64,000 nucleotides of DNA from Echinicola jeungdonensis (GCF_030409905.1 NZ_JAUFQT010000001.1:2459001-2523000); one strand, 5' to 3'. Shown: positions 1 through 9,449, numbered from the stretch's first letter. Numbers and translations are program-made. The notes: a model not told the origin generated them from the letters alone.

Positions 1-88
1 AAAGAATTAAAATCAGAATGGGTTTCCAATTCCTTTTTCCCAAATTGAAAAAGAAGCCTTTTCCTGAAAATAGATTTTAGGTAAGAGG

Positions 89-1720
89 TTATGGTACAAA
101 TATGTCTATAAACTGAAATTTTTTTCCATCAAAGAGCCCTTTGTCACTTAACTTTAAATCAGGGATTACCAATAGTGCCATGAAGCTCAAGGTCATGTAA
201 GGTGAAGCAAGGCCGGATCCCATTTCTTTGGCTATTTGATCTATTGCGGTATATTCTTTTGCTACCCAATAACCGTCCTCATTGGACATAATTCCTCCAA
301 TGGGAAGGGGTAAAATCTTCTCCTTTCCAGGGTTTACAGCTGAAATCCCCCCTTTTGCTTTAATTATTAAATTGACTGCTTTTGCAATGGAGGCATCATC
401 AACTCCCACAGCAATGATATTATGGGAATCATGTCCTACTGAACTGGCAATGGCGCCTTCCCTCAAACCAAAATTCTTGATAAAAGCAATAGAGGGTGAG
501 GAGTTTTTATAACGGTTGACTACTGTGATCTTTAAAATATCTTCTTCTAAGTTTGGGGTAGCCATCCCATTTTTGATGCAAATATTTCCCTGGATTTCCG
601 GGGTGATCAATTGCCCATCAAGAGCTTCGATTATCCTGATCTTGGCCTGCTTTCCATGGAGCTGAAAATCTTTTTCGGATTTTAAGCTTGTGTTAAAGTT
701 ATTGATCAATGGAATTTTTACAGGTTTGATATGGGATTTTCCCCTTTCTGCTACCTTGTTACCATTAATAAAAGTTTGGATCATGGGGAAATCCTCCAGG
801 TTTTCCACAACAATGAAATCTGCCCAGTCCCCTGTTTTTAATTGACCAACATCAAGCGAATAATGATTAATTGGGTTTAGGCAGGCAGCTTGCAGTACAT
901 CATACAGGTTTTTTCCTTTTTTTATAGCCCTGATGACAAGCTGATTGATATGCCCTTCCGCTAAATTATCCGGATGTTTGTCATCAGAACAAAATAAGAT
1001 TTGATCGGCATGGTCATCTATTAGGTCGATTAGGGCATCAAAATTTTTGGCTGCACTCCCCTCGCGGATTGCGATTTTCATTCCATGTTTTAACTTGTCC
1101 ATTGCCTCCTCCTGTGTAAAGCATTCATGGTCGGTGCTAATGCCAGCCTCAATGTATTTTTTTGCCATTTCTCCCTTTAATCCAGGAGCATGGCCATCCA
1201 CTGGTTTTCCATGTTTTTGGGCCACGGCAATTTTTTCCATGACCTCCGGATCCCTGTCCACCGTTCCCGGCCAATTCATCATTTCCGCCAAGTATTTTAT
1301 TTCTTTCCTGGCTAAAAGATCATCGATGTCCTGAGCAGTGATTTCTCCTCCTGCCGTTTCAAAAGGGGTGGCGGGTACGCATGAGGGAGCCCCAAAATAA
1401 AATTTGAAATTGACCTGTGCTCTGTTTTGGATCATAAAGTCCACTCCTTTTTTTCCACAAACATTGGCAATTTCATGGGGGTCGGAAACGGTTGCCACCG
1501 TACCATGCGTAACCGCCAATCGGGAAAATTCTGAGGGGACAAGCATAGATGATTCCACATGAACATGGGCATCGATAAAGCCTGGTAAGATATAATGGCC
1601 TGGAGCAGCATCAACTTTTTTGATAGATGCAATTTTTTCATTTTCTACCTGGATGGTAGCAGGATAAATTTTACGTTGGGGAATATCAACAAATTGTCCG
1701 CTAATGGAGAAGGAAGCCAT
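89..1720 (-). CDS. ade: Adenine deaminase
   Basis: Hydrolyses adenine to hypoxanthine and ammonia in purine salvage, in the cytoplasm. The 543-residue protein has the amidohydrolase layout: an N-terminal beta domain, then the metal-binding HxH in DAHVHVESS (His52, His54), further motifs DGHAPG, STDHE and FCSDD, and the C-terminal adenine deaminase domain with GHDSHN. Length is normal for bacterial Ade. The ATG at 1720 follows a -7 box at 1746-1753 on the same strand, giving a leader of about 20 nt. It is divergent from cmk. Recognised by family resemblance. Confidence 0.93.
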   Translation of the reverse strand: MASFSISGQFVDIPQRKIYPATIQVENEKIASIKKVDAAPGHYILPGFIDAHVHVESSMLVPSEFSRLAVTHGTVATVSDPHEIANVCGKKGVDFMIQNRAQVNFKFYFGAPSCVPATPFETAGGEITAQDIDDLLARKEIKYLAEMMNWPGTVDRDPEVMEKIAVAQKHGKPVDGHAPGLKGEMAKKYIEAGISTDHECFTQEEAMDKLKHGMKIAIREGSAAKNFDALIDLIDDHADQILFCSDDKHPDNLAEGHINQLVIRAIKKGKNLYDVLQAACLNPINHYSLDVGQLKTGDWADFIVVENLEDFPMIQTFINGNKVAERGKSHIKPVKIPLINNFNTSLKSEKDFQLHGKQAKIRIIEALDGQLITPEIQGNICIKNGMATPNLEEDILKITVVNRYKNSSPSIAFIKNFGLREGAIASSVGHDSHNIIAVGVDDASIAKAVNLIIKAKGGISAVNPGKEKILPLPIGGIMSNEDGYWVAKEYTAIDQIAKEMGSGLASPYMTLSFMALLVIPDLKLSDKGLFDGKKFQFIDIFVP

Positions 1721-1745
1721 AAGAAAATTATTGATTTAAAGTATT

Positions 1746-1753
1746 CAAATATA
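1746..1753 (-). promoter_or_regulatory. Candidate -7 box for adenine deaminase
   Basis: Read on the minus strand this is TATATTTG, an exact match to the Bacteroidota -7 consensus TAnnTTTG, 26 bases upstream of the ATG at 1720. No clear -33 TTG is seen. A single 6-base match in AT-rich DNA is weak alone; the position supports it. Confidence 0.45.
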
Positions 1754-1912
1754 AAGGATTATTGGGAATAGGAAAGGGATGATTAAGGAGGAAAATACTT
1801 ATTGAAATGTGGAAATTGGGAAAAGGTGGAATAAAATACTTGCTGAAAATAATAATTTTCCTTTTTCAACTGCCTCAGTTGGAACAAGTTCTAATAATCG
1901 ATATAAATCCCT

Positions 1913-1920
1913 TATATTTG
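1913..1920 (+). promoter_or_regulatory. Candidate -7 box for cmk-ispH
   Basis: TATATTTG matches TAnnTTTG exactly and lies 36 bases before the cmk ATG. I see no -33 TTG at the usual spacing of about 20, so the call rests on the -7 box and its position. Confidence 0.4.
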
Positions 1921-1956
1921 CCTTAATTTGAATAGTCACCACCGTAAATTTTTAGG

Positions 1957-2646
1957 ATGAGGAAAATTGTAATCGCCATTGATGGTTATTCTGGTTGCGG
2001 AAAAAGTTCCACCGCAAAGGCTGTGGCTAAAAAATTGGGATATACCTATATTGATTCCGGGGCCATGTACCGGGCGGCTACGCTTCACTTTATTAATAAA
2101 TTTACGGTTCTCACAAACCCAAAAGACATCCAACAATCATTGGATTCTCTTGAGGTGGAATTTCATAAGAATGAGGACACCGGAGAGCAAGAAACCTATT
2201 TAAATGGGTTAAATGTGGAAAAAAAAATCCGAAGCATGGAGGTTTCAGAAAGGGTAAGTGAAGTGAGCAAAATCAAAGAGGTCAGAAAGGAGCTGGTAAG
2301 CCAGCAGCAAAAGTTAGGGAAACATAGAGGGGTCGTGATGGATGGACGTGATATTGGAACTGTTGTATTTCCCGAGGCCGAGTTAAAAGTATTTATGACC
2401 GCCAACCTCAGTGTCCGTGCGGAACGCCGGCAAAAGGAGTTGTTGGAAAAAGGTCAGATGGTGGACTTGAATCAGATCATACAAAATTTATCCGAAAGAG
2501 ACCGGATAGATTCCACCCGAAAGGAAAGCCCCTTGAAAAAAGCCCCGGATGCTTTTGAAATAGATACCAGTTTATTGGATTTTGAGGAACAAGTTTGCGA
2601 AATTACGGCCCTGGCAAACAGAAAGATAGAAGCACAAATAGATTAA
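1957..2646 (+). CDS. cmk: Cytidylate kinase
   Basis: Phosphorylates CMP and dCMP with ATP in pyrimidine nucleotide supply. The 229-residue protein opens with the P-loop GYSGCGKSS (residues 10-18), followed by the CMP-binding DSGAMYRA segment, the conserved DGRDIG, and a lid region RAERR. Length fits the family. The stop is two bases before the ispH ATG, so the two genes are almost certainly cotranscribed. The cmk-ispH pairing is common in Bacteroidota and other phyla. Confidence 0.95.
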   Translation: MRKIVIAIDGYSGCGKSSTAKAVAKKLGYTYIDSGAMYRAATLHFINKFTVLTNPKDIQQSLDSLEVEFHKNEDTGEQETYLNGLNVEKKIRSMEVSERVSEVSKIKEVRKELVSQQQKLGKHRGVVMDGRDIGTVVFPEAELKVFMTANLSVRAERRQKELLEKGQMVDLNQIIQNLSERDRIDSTRKESPLKKAPDAFEIDTSLLDFEEQVCEITALANRKIEAQID

Positions 2647-2648
2647 GG

Positions 2649-3548
2649 ATGGAAGTAACCATAGATAAGAACTCAGGCTATTGTTTTGGAGTGGAATTTG
2701 CCATCAAAATGGCAGAGGATGAGATGGAAAGTGGGGGGCGTTTGTATTGTCTCGGTGATATTGTCCATAATGATATGGAGGTGAAAAGATTGAGCGAGAA
2801 AGGCTTAATTGTGATCAATAGAGAAGCCCTGCAAGACCTAAGGGATTGCAAAGTGTTAATCAGGGCGCATGGAGAGCCCCCTGAAACCTATAAACTGGCT
2901 ATCGAAAATAATATTGAATTGATTGATGCTTCCTGTCCGGTGGTATTGAAATTACAACATCGTGTCAAGACGGCTTTTGACAAGATGGAAAAGCGAGATG
3001 GGCAAATTGTCATTTACGGCAAAAAAGGCCATGCAGAGGTAATCGGGCTGACCGGCCAGACCAGGGGAAAAGCCATTGTTGTAATGGATGATGAAGATTT
3101 GGAAAAAATTGATTTTTCAAGGCCTGTGACCTTGTTCAGTCAGACCACCAAAAGCACCAAAGGCTTTTATGCCCTTAAAGCCAAAATCCAGGAAAGAATG
3201 GCCGATTCCCAGTATTCTCTGGAGGAAGTTGATTTTACAGCCAACGATTCCATCTGCAGGCAAGTTTCCAACAGAGAGCCTCAATTGACCCGCTTTGCCA
3301 ATGAAAATGATGTGATCATCTTTGTTTCAGGGAAAAAAAGCTCCAATGGAAAAGCTCTTCACCAGGTCTGTAAATTACAAAATGAAAAGAGTTATTTTGT
3401 GGAGAATGAATCCGAACTGGATCCTACATGGTTTTCAGAAGAGGACAAGGTAGGCATTTGTGGGGCAACTTCCACCCCCATGTGGCTTATGGAGCAAGTT
3501 AGGGACTACATAAAATCCATGGATCAAATCCAATCAGCTTGCCATTAA
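2649..3548 (+). CDS. ispH: 4-hydroxy-3-methylbut-2-enyl diphosphate reductase
   Basis: Last step of the MEP isoprenoid pathway: reduces HMBPP to IPP and DMAPP with a [4Fe-4S] cluster. The three cluster cysteines are present: Cys12 (GYCFGV), Cys96 (ASCPVV) and Cys203 (SICRQV), with the catalytic Glu in HAEVIG near residue 130 and the SSN substrate motif in the C-terminal third. I chose ATG 2649 (MEVTIDKNSGYCFGV) over an upstream ATG at 2595 that would overlap cmk by 52 bases; the chosen start matches normal family length (299 residues). ispE of the same pathway lies at 24515-25321. Confidence 0.95.
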   Translation: MEVTIDKNSGYCFGVEFAIKMAEDEMESGGRLYCLGDIVHNDMEVKRLSEKGLIVINREALQDLRDCKVLIRAHGEPPETYKLAIENNIELIDASCPVVLKLQHRVKTAFDKMEKRDGQIVIYGKKGHAEVIGLTGQTRGKAIVVMDDEDLEKIDFSRPVTLFSQTTKSTKGFYALKAKIQERMADSQYSLEEVDFTANDSICRQVSNREPQLTRFANENDVIIFVSGKKSSNGKALHQVCKLQNEKSYFVENESELDPTWFSEEDKVGICGATSTPMWLMEQVRDYIKSMDQIQSACH

Positions 3549-3634
3549 TCCGAAGAATTTAAGAATAATGGTCCATTACTTTTTCCGCCTGTAAATATTA
3601 CTCGAATTATCTTCTTATAACTAATGTATTTTAT

Positions 3635-3642
3635 TAGATTTG
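3635..3642 (+). promoter_or_regulatory. Candidate -7 box for the nqr operon
   Basis: TAGATTTG is an exact TAnnTTTG match 39 bases before the nqrA ATG at 3682. It also shows that an in-frame TTG at 3640 lies inside the promoter and cannot be the translation start. No convincing -33 TTG is seen. Confidence 0.5.
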
Positions 3643-3681
3643 AGGCGTTTTTCAAAGGACCATATAGTTTCAAAATTAAAT

Positions 3682-5046
3682 ATGTCAAAACTAGTTAAGC
3701 TTAAGAAGGGATTTGATATTAAGCTGGCGGGAAAGGCTGAAAAACAAATAGAAGCTTTCCAGCCAGCTCAGACCTTCGCCATCAAGCCTACGGACTTTGT
3801 GGGGATGCAGCGCCCTAAAGTTCTTGTCAATGAAGGGGATACCGTCAAATCAGGTACGCCTATCCTATTTGATAAAAAACTCGATAAAGTGCTTTATGCA
3901 GCTCCAGTATCAGGGGAAATTGTCGAAATAAAGCGGGGCGAAAAAAGAAGATTGTTGGAGATTAAAATCCTGGCCGATAAGGAGATCAGCTATGAGGAAT
4001 TTGACAAATTCTCTGAATCGGATATAAAATCCATCTCTAAAGAAGCGGCCGTTGATCAATTATTGAAAGGCGGGGTTTGGCCACAAATTATCCAAAGGCC
4101 TTATGGTATTGTTGCCAATCCGGAGGATGAACCCAAGGCCATTTTTATTTCGGGATTTGATTCCCATCCCTTAGCACCAGATTATGGGATGCTTTTAAAA
4201 GGGCAGGAAAAATACTTCCAAGCAGGAATTGATGTCCTGAAAAGACTTACCCCAGGCACTGTTCACTTGAACCTGGATGCCCAATCTGAAGTTTTGTCAG
4301 TTTATTCTGACCTTAAAAATGTACAGGTCAATAAATTTTCCGGCCCTCACCCAGCTGGAAATGTAGGTATCCAAATCCACCACTTGGATCCGATCGGTAA
4401 GACCGATATTGCCTGGACGATTAATCCTTATGGAGTTGCTCAAATTGGTAAACTCTTTTTAGAAGGTGTATATGATGCTTCCAAAGTGATAGCCGTGACC
4501 GGTTCTGAGGCAAAAAAAGCGGCCTACGCAAATACTTATCTGGGTGCTTGTGTTGATAAATTTGTAGCAGAAAATACCAATTCAAGTAACTTTAGGGTTG
4601 TTTCAGGAAATGTCCTTACAGGGGAAAGAATCAACCATGATGGGTATGTTGGTTATTATGACCACCAGATTACCCTCCTTCCTGAAGGCGATTATTATGA
4701 GTTTTTGGGTTGGGCGAAACCAACTACAGATAAGCTTAGTTTCCACCGTGCACTTGGCTTGTTTTCATTCCTTTCTCCCAATAAGGAATTTGTTTTGGAT
4801 ACCAACAAGAGGGGTGAAGAAAGGGCTTTTGTTCAAACAGGTGTTTTTGAGAAAGTAACCCCTATGGATATTTTACCAGTTTATCTCTTGAAAGCCATCA
4901 TGGCTGAGGATTTTGATGAAATGGAAGAGTTGGGGATTTATGAAATCGTGGAAGAAGATTTGGCACTTTGTGAATTCATCGATGTATCCAAGCACCCTGT
5001 ACAAGAAATAGTCAGAAAAGGAATAGAACTAATTCAATATAGTTAA
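3682..5046 (+). CDS. nqrA: Na+-translocating NADH:quinone reductase subunit A
   Basis: Peripheral cytoplasmic subunit of the sodium-pumping NADH:quinone reductase, lying against NqrB on the inner face of the membrane. The 454-residue sequence begins MSKLVKLKKGFDIKLAG, the usual NqrA opening, and carries the RnfC-like N-terminal barrel (PKVLVNEGDTVKSGTPI). An upstream in-frame TTG (3640) would add 14 residues but falls in the -7 box, so ATG 3682 is preferred. First gene of nqrABCDE; nqrB follows after 5 bases. Confidence 0.95.
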   Translation: MSKLVKLKKGFDIKLAGKAEKQIEAFQPAQTFAIKPTDFVGMQRPKVLVNEGDTVKSGTPILFDKKLDKVLYAAPVSGEIVEIKRGEKRRLLEIKILADKEISYEEFDKFSESDIKSISKEAAVDQLLKGGVWPQIIQRPYGIVANPEDEPKAIFISGFDSHPLAPDYGMLLKGQEKYFQAGIDVLKRLTPGTVHLNLDAQSEVLSVYSDLKNVQVNKFSGPHPAGNVGIQIHHLDPIGKTDIAWTINPYGVAQIGKLFLEGVYDASKVIAVTGSEAKKAAYANTYLGACVDKFVAENTNSSNFRVVSGNVLTGERINHDGYVGYYDHQITLLPEGDYYEFLGWAKPTTDKLSFHRALGLFSFLSPNKEFVLDTNKRGEERAFVQTGVFEKVTPMDILPVYLLKAIMAEDFDEMEELGIYEIVEEDLALCEFIDVSKHPVQEIVRKGIELIQYS

Positions 5047-5051
5047 TCAAT

Positions 5052-6257
5052 ATGAAGTTTCTACGTGATCTGTTAGATAAACAGAAGCCACTATTTCAAA
5101 AGGGTGGCAAATTGGAGCGTTTGTATTATTTGTATGAGGCAGGGGAGACTTTTATGTTTTCTCCCAATCATACAGCAGATATAAAAGGAACGCAGGTTAA
5201 AGACGCCATCGATCTTAAAAGGATGATGATCACTGTAGTGGTTGCCCTTTTGCCTTGCTTATTATTTGGGATCTATAACACAGGAGAACAACATTTTCTT
5301 GCTGTAGGCGAGAGTGCTGCTACCTTTGGAGATAAATTCCTTTTGGGCTTGAAATTGGTGCTGCCCATTGTTATTGTGTCATATGCTGCTGGTGGTATTG
5401 TTGAAGCTATCTTTGCAGTAATTAGAAAACACCCCATTAATGAAGGGTTTTTGGTAACAGGGCTATTGATTCCCCTTGTTGTTCCTGCCACTATTCCTTT
5501 ATGGCAAGTGGCTTTGGCTACTATATTTGCCGTAGTCATTGCCAAAGAGGTGTTTGGAGGAACAGGAATGAATATCCTGAACGTTGCCATGACTGCAAGG
5601 GCATTCTTGTACTTTGCTTATCCAGCACAGATTTCTGGAGATCAGGTATGGACTTATTTGGGGGATAAAGCAGCCGTTGATGGATTTTCCGGCGCTACCG
5701 CATTAAGTGTTGCTTATAATGCTGGACAAAGCGGTGAGGTCGTTACTTCCGCATTGGCTTCTCATAATGCAGCCATTGGAGACCATTTGTACAGCTTTGC
5801 CAATATGTTCTTTGGATTTATTCCCGGTTCTATCGGAGAGACCTCAGTCTTGATGGTCCTGATCGGTGCTTTGATCCTAATTGCCACAGGTGTGGGAAGC
5901 TGGAAAATTATTTTAAGTGGTTTTGCAGGTGCCTATATCATGGGGTTGATTATGAACGTCTTGGCGGTCAATGAATTTATGGCATTGCCAGCTCACTATC
6001 ACCTTGTAATGGGCGGGGTAGCCTTTGGTATTGTGTTTATGGCCACTGATCCGGTTTCTGCTTCCCAGACCGAATCCGGAAAGTGGATTTATGGGTTATT
6101 GATCGGTATCCTTACCGTGATTATCCGGGTGACCAATCCGGCCTACCCTGAGGGGATCATGCTTGCCGTTCTATTAATGAACGTGTTTGCCCCATTAATC
6201 GATTATTATGTTGTGAAAGCAAACAAGAAAAGGAGGTTACAACGTGCAACAGTCTAA
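5052..6257 (+). CDS. nqrB: Na+-translocating NADH:quinone reductase subunit B
   Basis: Integral membrane subunit that carries a covalently bound FMN and forms the main sodium path. The flavinylation motif SGAT is at residues 213-216, so Thr216 is the predicted FMN site. Several hydrophobic helices run from about residue 58 to 390, including a conserved GTGMNILNVAMTARAF stretch. Its 3' end overlaps the GTG start of nqrC by 14 bases, suggesting translational coupling. Confidence 0.96.
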   Translation: MKFLRDLLDKQKPLFQKGGKLERLYYLYEAGETFMFSPNHTADIKGTQVKDAIDLKRMMITVVVALLPCLLFGIYNTGEQHFLAVGESAATFGDKFLLGLKLVLPIVIVSYAAGGIVEAIFAVIRKHPINEGFLVTGLLIPLVVPATIPLWQVALATIFAVVIAKEVFGGTGMNILNVAMTARAFLYFAYPAQISGDQVWTYLGDKAAVDGFSGATALSVAYNAGQSGEVVTSALASHNAAIGDHLYSFANMFFGFIPGSIGETSVLMVLIGALILIATGVGSWKIILSGFAGAYIMGLIMNVLAVNEFMALPAHYHLVMGGVAFGIVFMATDPVSASQTESGKWIYGLLIGILTVIIRVTNPAYPEGIMLAVLLMNVFAPLIDYYVVKANKKRRLQRATV

Positions 6258-7020
6258 TACATACATTATCACCTTTTCGGTAATTCTTACCGTAGTACTT
6301 GGGTTTTTATTGTCCGGGACGTCCCAATTATTGGGACCAATTCAGAAGGAGGCCGAGGCCTTGGATACTAAAAAGCAAATTTTGGGCGCGGTGATGAATG
6401 CTGAAGAAATTGCTACTATGAAGCCAAAGGAAATCAGGTCTTATTATGAAAGCCATATTTCTTCCAAAGTGGTAAACCTGGAAGGGGAGGAAATTACAGA
6501 GCAGGACGGTGCCAAAGTACAAGCGGAAACCGTTGACATTGGTAAGAATTATAAAAAAGCTCCAGAAGATAGACTTTTCCCAGTATTTGTTTATCATGAA
6601 GAAGGAAGTCCTGAAGATGTGGTGGCCTATATTCTCCCACTATATGGGGCAGGTCTATGGGATGCCATTTGGGGATATATCGCTTTGCAAACAGATATCA
6701 ATACTATAAAGGGGATTACCTTATCCCACGCTGGTGAAACCCCAGGTTTGGGTGCCAGGATTACTTCCCGTGAGGTTCAGCAAAGATTCAAAGGGAAAGA
6801 AATTTTCTCTGAAAGTGGAGATTTGGCATCTGTTGCCATGCAAAAAGGAGAAGGCAAAGATTACTCCGGTGAACCGCATAAAGTGGATGGAATGTCAGGA
6901 GCTACCATTACTGGCGATGGAGTAAATAAGATGCTGGAAAACTATCTTGGTTACTACCAAGCCTACTTGAAGAAGCTTAAAGGCGACGGTTCAGGTGAAG
7001 GAGTAGCTGTATTAAATTAA
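6244..7020 (+). CDS. nqrC: Na+-translocating NADH:quinone reductase subunit C
   Basis: Periplasm-facing subunit with a second covalent FMN. It has one N-terminal membrane helix (about residues 6-25) and an FMN-binding domain with SGAT at residues 218-221 (predicted site Thr221), plus GETPGLGARI. The start is GTG at 6244 inside the end of nqrB; the sequence from MQQSNTYIITFSV fits NqrC. Flavinylation needs ApbE, which is not in this window. Normal length at 258 residues. Confidence 0.95.
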   Translation: MQQSNTYIITFSVILTVVLGFLLSGTSQLLGPIQKEAEALDTKKQILGAVMNAEEIATMKPKEIRSYYESHISSKVVNLEGEEITEQDGAKVQAETVDIGKNYKKAPEDRLFPVFVYHEEGSPEDVVAYILPLYGAGLWDAIWGYIALQTDINTIKGITLSHAGETPGLGARITSREVQQRFKGKEIFSESGDLASVAMQKGEGKDYSGEPHKVDGMSGATITGDGVNKMLENYLGYYQAYLKKLKGDGSGEGVAVLN

Positions 7021-7047
7021 TTTATAGAACGTCTCAACTTTATTCAT

Positions 7048-7731
7048 ATGAGCACAGAAACAGCAGAAAAAACTGAAGTAAAAAAATCTTCCGAAGCGCT
7101 TCTGTCAAAAAGAAGGAAAAAACTGGTTACAGATCCTTTGGTGGATGATAACCCGATTACGATTCAGGTATTAGGGATCTGTTCGGCCCTAGCGGTAACC
7201 ACACAGATGCAGCCTACCTTGGTAATGGCATTGTCTGTGATTTTCGTGATTGTGATGGCCAACCTTACCATTTCAATCATGAGGAATACCATTCCTACCA
7301 GGGTGCGGATCATTGTGCAATTGGCCGTGATTGCAACACTGGTAACTTTGGTTAATGAGATTTTGAAAGCCTTTGCTTACGACATGTATAAGGAATTGTC
7401 GGTCTTTGTAGGGTTGATCATTACCAACTGCATTGTGATGGGAAGGTTGGAAGCATTTGCCCTGGGTAATAAGCCATACGATTCTGTCTTGGATGGATTT
7501 GGTAGTGCCCTTGGGTATTCCTGGATCATCCTTGCAGTAGCATTCTTTAGAGAGCTTTGGGGATCAGGTTCCGTATTTGGTGTTCCTGTTTTTGATACCG
7601 TTTCCTCTTTATTTGGCGAGGACTTCTCCCTGGCCACCAATGGCCTAATGGTTACTCCGGTAGGAGCATTTATCATTTTGGGATTGATTATTTGGGTACA
7701 GCGTACCAAGACAGGTTATGTAGAACATTAA
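7048..7731 (+). CDS. nqrD: Na+-translocating NADH:quinone reductase subunit D
   Basis: Polytopic membrane subunit of the NqrDE/RnfAE family; NqrD and NqrE form an inverted pair in the membrane that is known to bind an iron-sulfur centre. The N-terminal 35 residues are hydrophilic, followed by about six helices. The conserved cysteines are in LGICSALAVT and ITNCIVMGR. Lies between nqrC (27 bases) and nqrE (15 bases). Confidence 0.94.
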   Translation: MSTETAEKTEVKKSSEALLSKRRKKLVTDPLVDDNPITIQVLGICSALAVTTQMQPTLVMALSVIFVIVMANLTISIMRNTIPTRVRIIVQLAVIATLVTLVNEILKAFAYDMYKELSVFVGLIITNCIVMGRLEAFALGNKPYDSVLDGFGSALGYSWIILAVAFFRELWGSGSVFGVPVFDTVSSLFGEDFSLATNGLMVTPVGAFIILGLIIWVQRTKTGYVEH

Positions 7732-7746
7732 TTTAATTGCTAAGAA

Positions 7747-8358
7747 ATGGAATTATTTAGCTTAGGAATTCGGTCAATATTTATTGACAATATGGTATTT
7801 GCTTACTTTCTGGGGATGTGCTCTTTTTTGGCCGTATCCAAGAAAGTAAGTACAGCGTTAGGTCTTGGTTCTGCAGTGATCTTTGTATTGACCATTACCG
7901 TACCTTTAAACTGGTTGTTGAATGAATTTGTCCTTAAAGAGGGTGCATTATCCTTCCTTGGAGAATCATTTTCTTCTGTGGATCTTACCTTTTTAAGGTT
8001 CATCATGTTTATCGCTATCATCGCAGCCATGGTCCAATTGGTGGAAATGGTTGTAGAGAATTTTGCCCCTGCTCTTTATGGAGCTCTGGGGATTTTCCTT
8101 CCTTTGATTGCAGTAAACTGTTCAATCCTAGGTGGTTCATTGTTTATGGCCCAGCGGGATTATACCCTTGCAGAAGCTTCAGTTTATGGTTTTGGCTCAG
8201 GAACAGGTTTCTTCCTGGCGATTGTAGCTTTGGCTGCCATCCGTGAAAAACTGAGATATTCCAATGTTCCCAATGGGCTAAAAGGCTTGGGAATTACCAT
8301 GCTGATTACCGGTTTAATGGGAATTGCATTTATGTCCTTTATGGGAATTGACCTGTAA
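7747..8358 (+). CDS. nqrE: Na+-translocating NADH:quinone reductase subunit E
   Basis: Partner of NqrD, 203 residues, almost wholly hydrophobic with about six helices. The conserved cysteine motifs are GMCSFLAVS near the N terminus and VNCSILGG in the middle. A strong terminator follows 22 bases after the stop, and no NqrF-like reading frame (2Fe-2S ferredoxin domain plus FAD/NADH domain) is found here, so the NADH-oxidising subunit must be encoded elsewhere if the complex is functional. Confidence 0.94.
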   Translation: MELFSLGIRSIFIDNMVFAYFLGMCSFLAVSKKVSTALGLGSAVIFVLTITVPLNWLLNEFVLKEGALSFLGESFSSVDLTFLRFIMFIAIIAAMVQLVEMVVENFAPALYGALGIFLPLIAVNCSILGGSLFMAQRDYTLAEASVYGFGSGTGFFLAIVALAAIREKLRYSNVPNGLKGLGITMLITGLMGIAFMSFMGIDL

Positions 8359-8380
8359 TTAAGGAATAATATAAATATTG

Positions 8381-8416
8381 AAAAGCCCTGTGGTAATCCA
8401 TAAGGGCTTTTTTTTG
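8381..8416 (+). terminator. Terminator of the nqr operon
   Basis: Stem AAAAGCCCT (8381-8389) pairs with AGGGCTTTT (8403-8411), with a second short stem TGG/CCA inside the loop, followed by a T run. Good intrinsic terminator; it closes the operon after nqrE. Confidence 0.85.
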
Positions 8417-8476
8417 GCCTTTGGATATTTAGGCATCATTTTTATTGGGTAATAAATTGATCAAATATTTTATTTT

Positions 8477-9061
8477 ATGTCCTTTACTTCAAAGCGTGTA
8501 ATTAACTATTTTCTTAAAGGGTTGCTTTTTGTGGTGCCCTTGGCTATAACCATTTATATTATTTATGGTGTAATCCAGTTTCTGGATAACCTTATTCCAA
8601 TTACAATACCTGGTTTTGGAATTTTAATTGTTTTTGGTTTGATTACTTTTATAGGGTATTTGGCAAGTATATTCATTACCAAGCCCATATTTGAATTATT
8701 GGAGAGATGGTTGTTCAGGATCCCTTTGGTCAATATACTTTATACCAGTATTAAAGATTTGATGTCTGCCTTCGTGGGAGACAAAAAGAAATTTAATACA
8801 CCTGTAAAGGTTGATTTGACTGAGAATATTAGCAGATTGGGATTTATCACACAAGATAACCTGGAAGTGATAGGGGAGCAGGATATGGTAGCCATATACT
8901 TTCCCCATTCCTATAATTTTAGTGGAAACTGCTTTTTAGTTCCAAGAAAAAATGTGAAAATTCTGGAAAATGTAAAAAGTACCGATGTGATGAAGTTTAT
9001 TGTATCGGGTGGAGTTTCGGAGTTAAGTGGCTCCAACCATAAAAGTGAAGAAAACAATTAA
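8477..9061 (+). CDS. DUF502 family membrane protein
   Basis: A 194-residue protein with two hydrophobic segments (about residues 12-33 and 50-72), the conserved family stretch IPLVNILYTSIKDLMSAF and a hydrophilic C-terminal part (VPRKNVKIL). This is the DUF502 layout; its molecular role is not established. It stands alone between the nqr terminator and a bidirectional terminator shared with trxA. Assignment rests on pattern memory of the family. Confidence 0.8.
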   Translation: MSFTSKRVINYFLKGLLFVVPLAITIYIIYGVIQFLDNLIPITIPGFGILIVFGLITFIGYLASIFITKPIFELLERWLFRIPLVNILYTSIKDLMSAFVGDKKKFNTPVKVDLTENISRLGFITQDNLEVIGEQDMVAIYFPHSYNFSGNCFLVPRKNVKILENVKSTDVMKFIVSGGVSELSGSNHKSEENN

Positions 9062-9087
9062 AGCTCCGAAAGGAGCTTTAATTGTTT
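9052..9087. terminator. Bidirectional terminator between DUF502 gene and trxA
   Basis: A perfect 16-bp inverted repeat (9052-9067 with 9072-9087) closed by a GAAA tetraloop. The AT-rich outer arm supplies a T run on either strand. The DUF502 gene's last codons and stop lie inside the left arm. Confidence 0.85.
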
Positions 9088-9098
9088 ATAAATGATTA

Positions 9099-9419
9099 TT
9101 AAATCTGAGCTTCAAGCTTCTGGGCCAAAACAGCTTTTGGCACGGCACCAACTTGCTTATCAACTACTTCACCACCCTTGAAGAACAATAAAGTAGGTAT
9201 ACTTCTAATGCCAAACTTGGATGCAACAGCAGGGTTGGCGTCAACGTCAACTTTGCCGATCACTGCTTTTCCTTCGTATTCTCCAGCAATTTCTTCCACT
9301 ACCGGACCGATCATCTTACAAGGTCCACACCATTCAGCCCAAAAATCTACCAAGATAGGGTGCTCTGATTTAATGATTTCTTCAAAGTTTGCGTCAGTAA
9401 TTTCAATTGCTTTTGCCAT
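9099..9419 (-). CDS. trxA: Thioredoxin
   Basis: Small cytoplasmic disulfide reductase of 106 residues. The active site WCGPC has its cysteines at 31 and 34, and the cis-proline is Pro76 in the SIPTL motif. There is no signal peptide. A -7 box lies 31 bases upstream, and the gene is monocistronic, with the shared hairpin at its 3' side. Confidence 0.96.
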   Translation of the reverse strand: MAKAIEITDANFEEIIKSEHPILVDFWAEWCGPCKMIGPVVEEIAGEYEGKAVIGKVDVDANPAVASKFGIRSIPTLLFFKGGEVVDKQVGAVPKAVLAQKLEAQI

Positions 9420-9449
9420 TGTATTGTTTGTTTAAGATTTTCTGTTTTT

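Noticed and set aside
1..80. Possible C-terminal end of a plus-strand gene entering from the left (open frame ending at TAG 78-80)
   Set aside because: Only 25 codons are visible and a second frame is also open to position 48. The content is not recognisable, so I do not call it.
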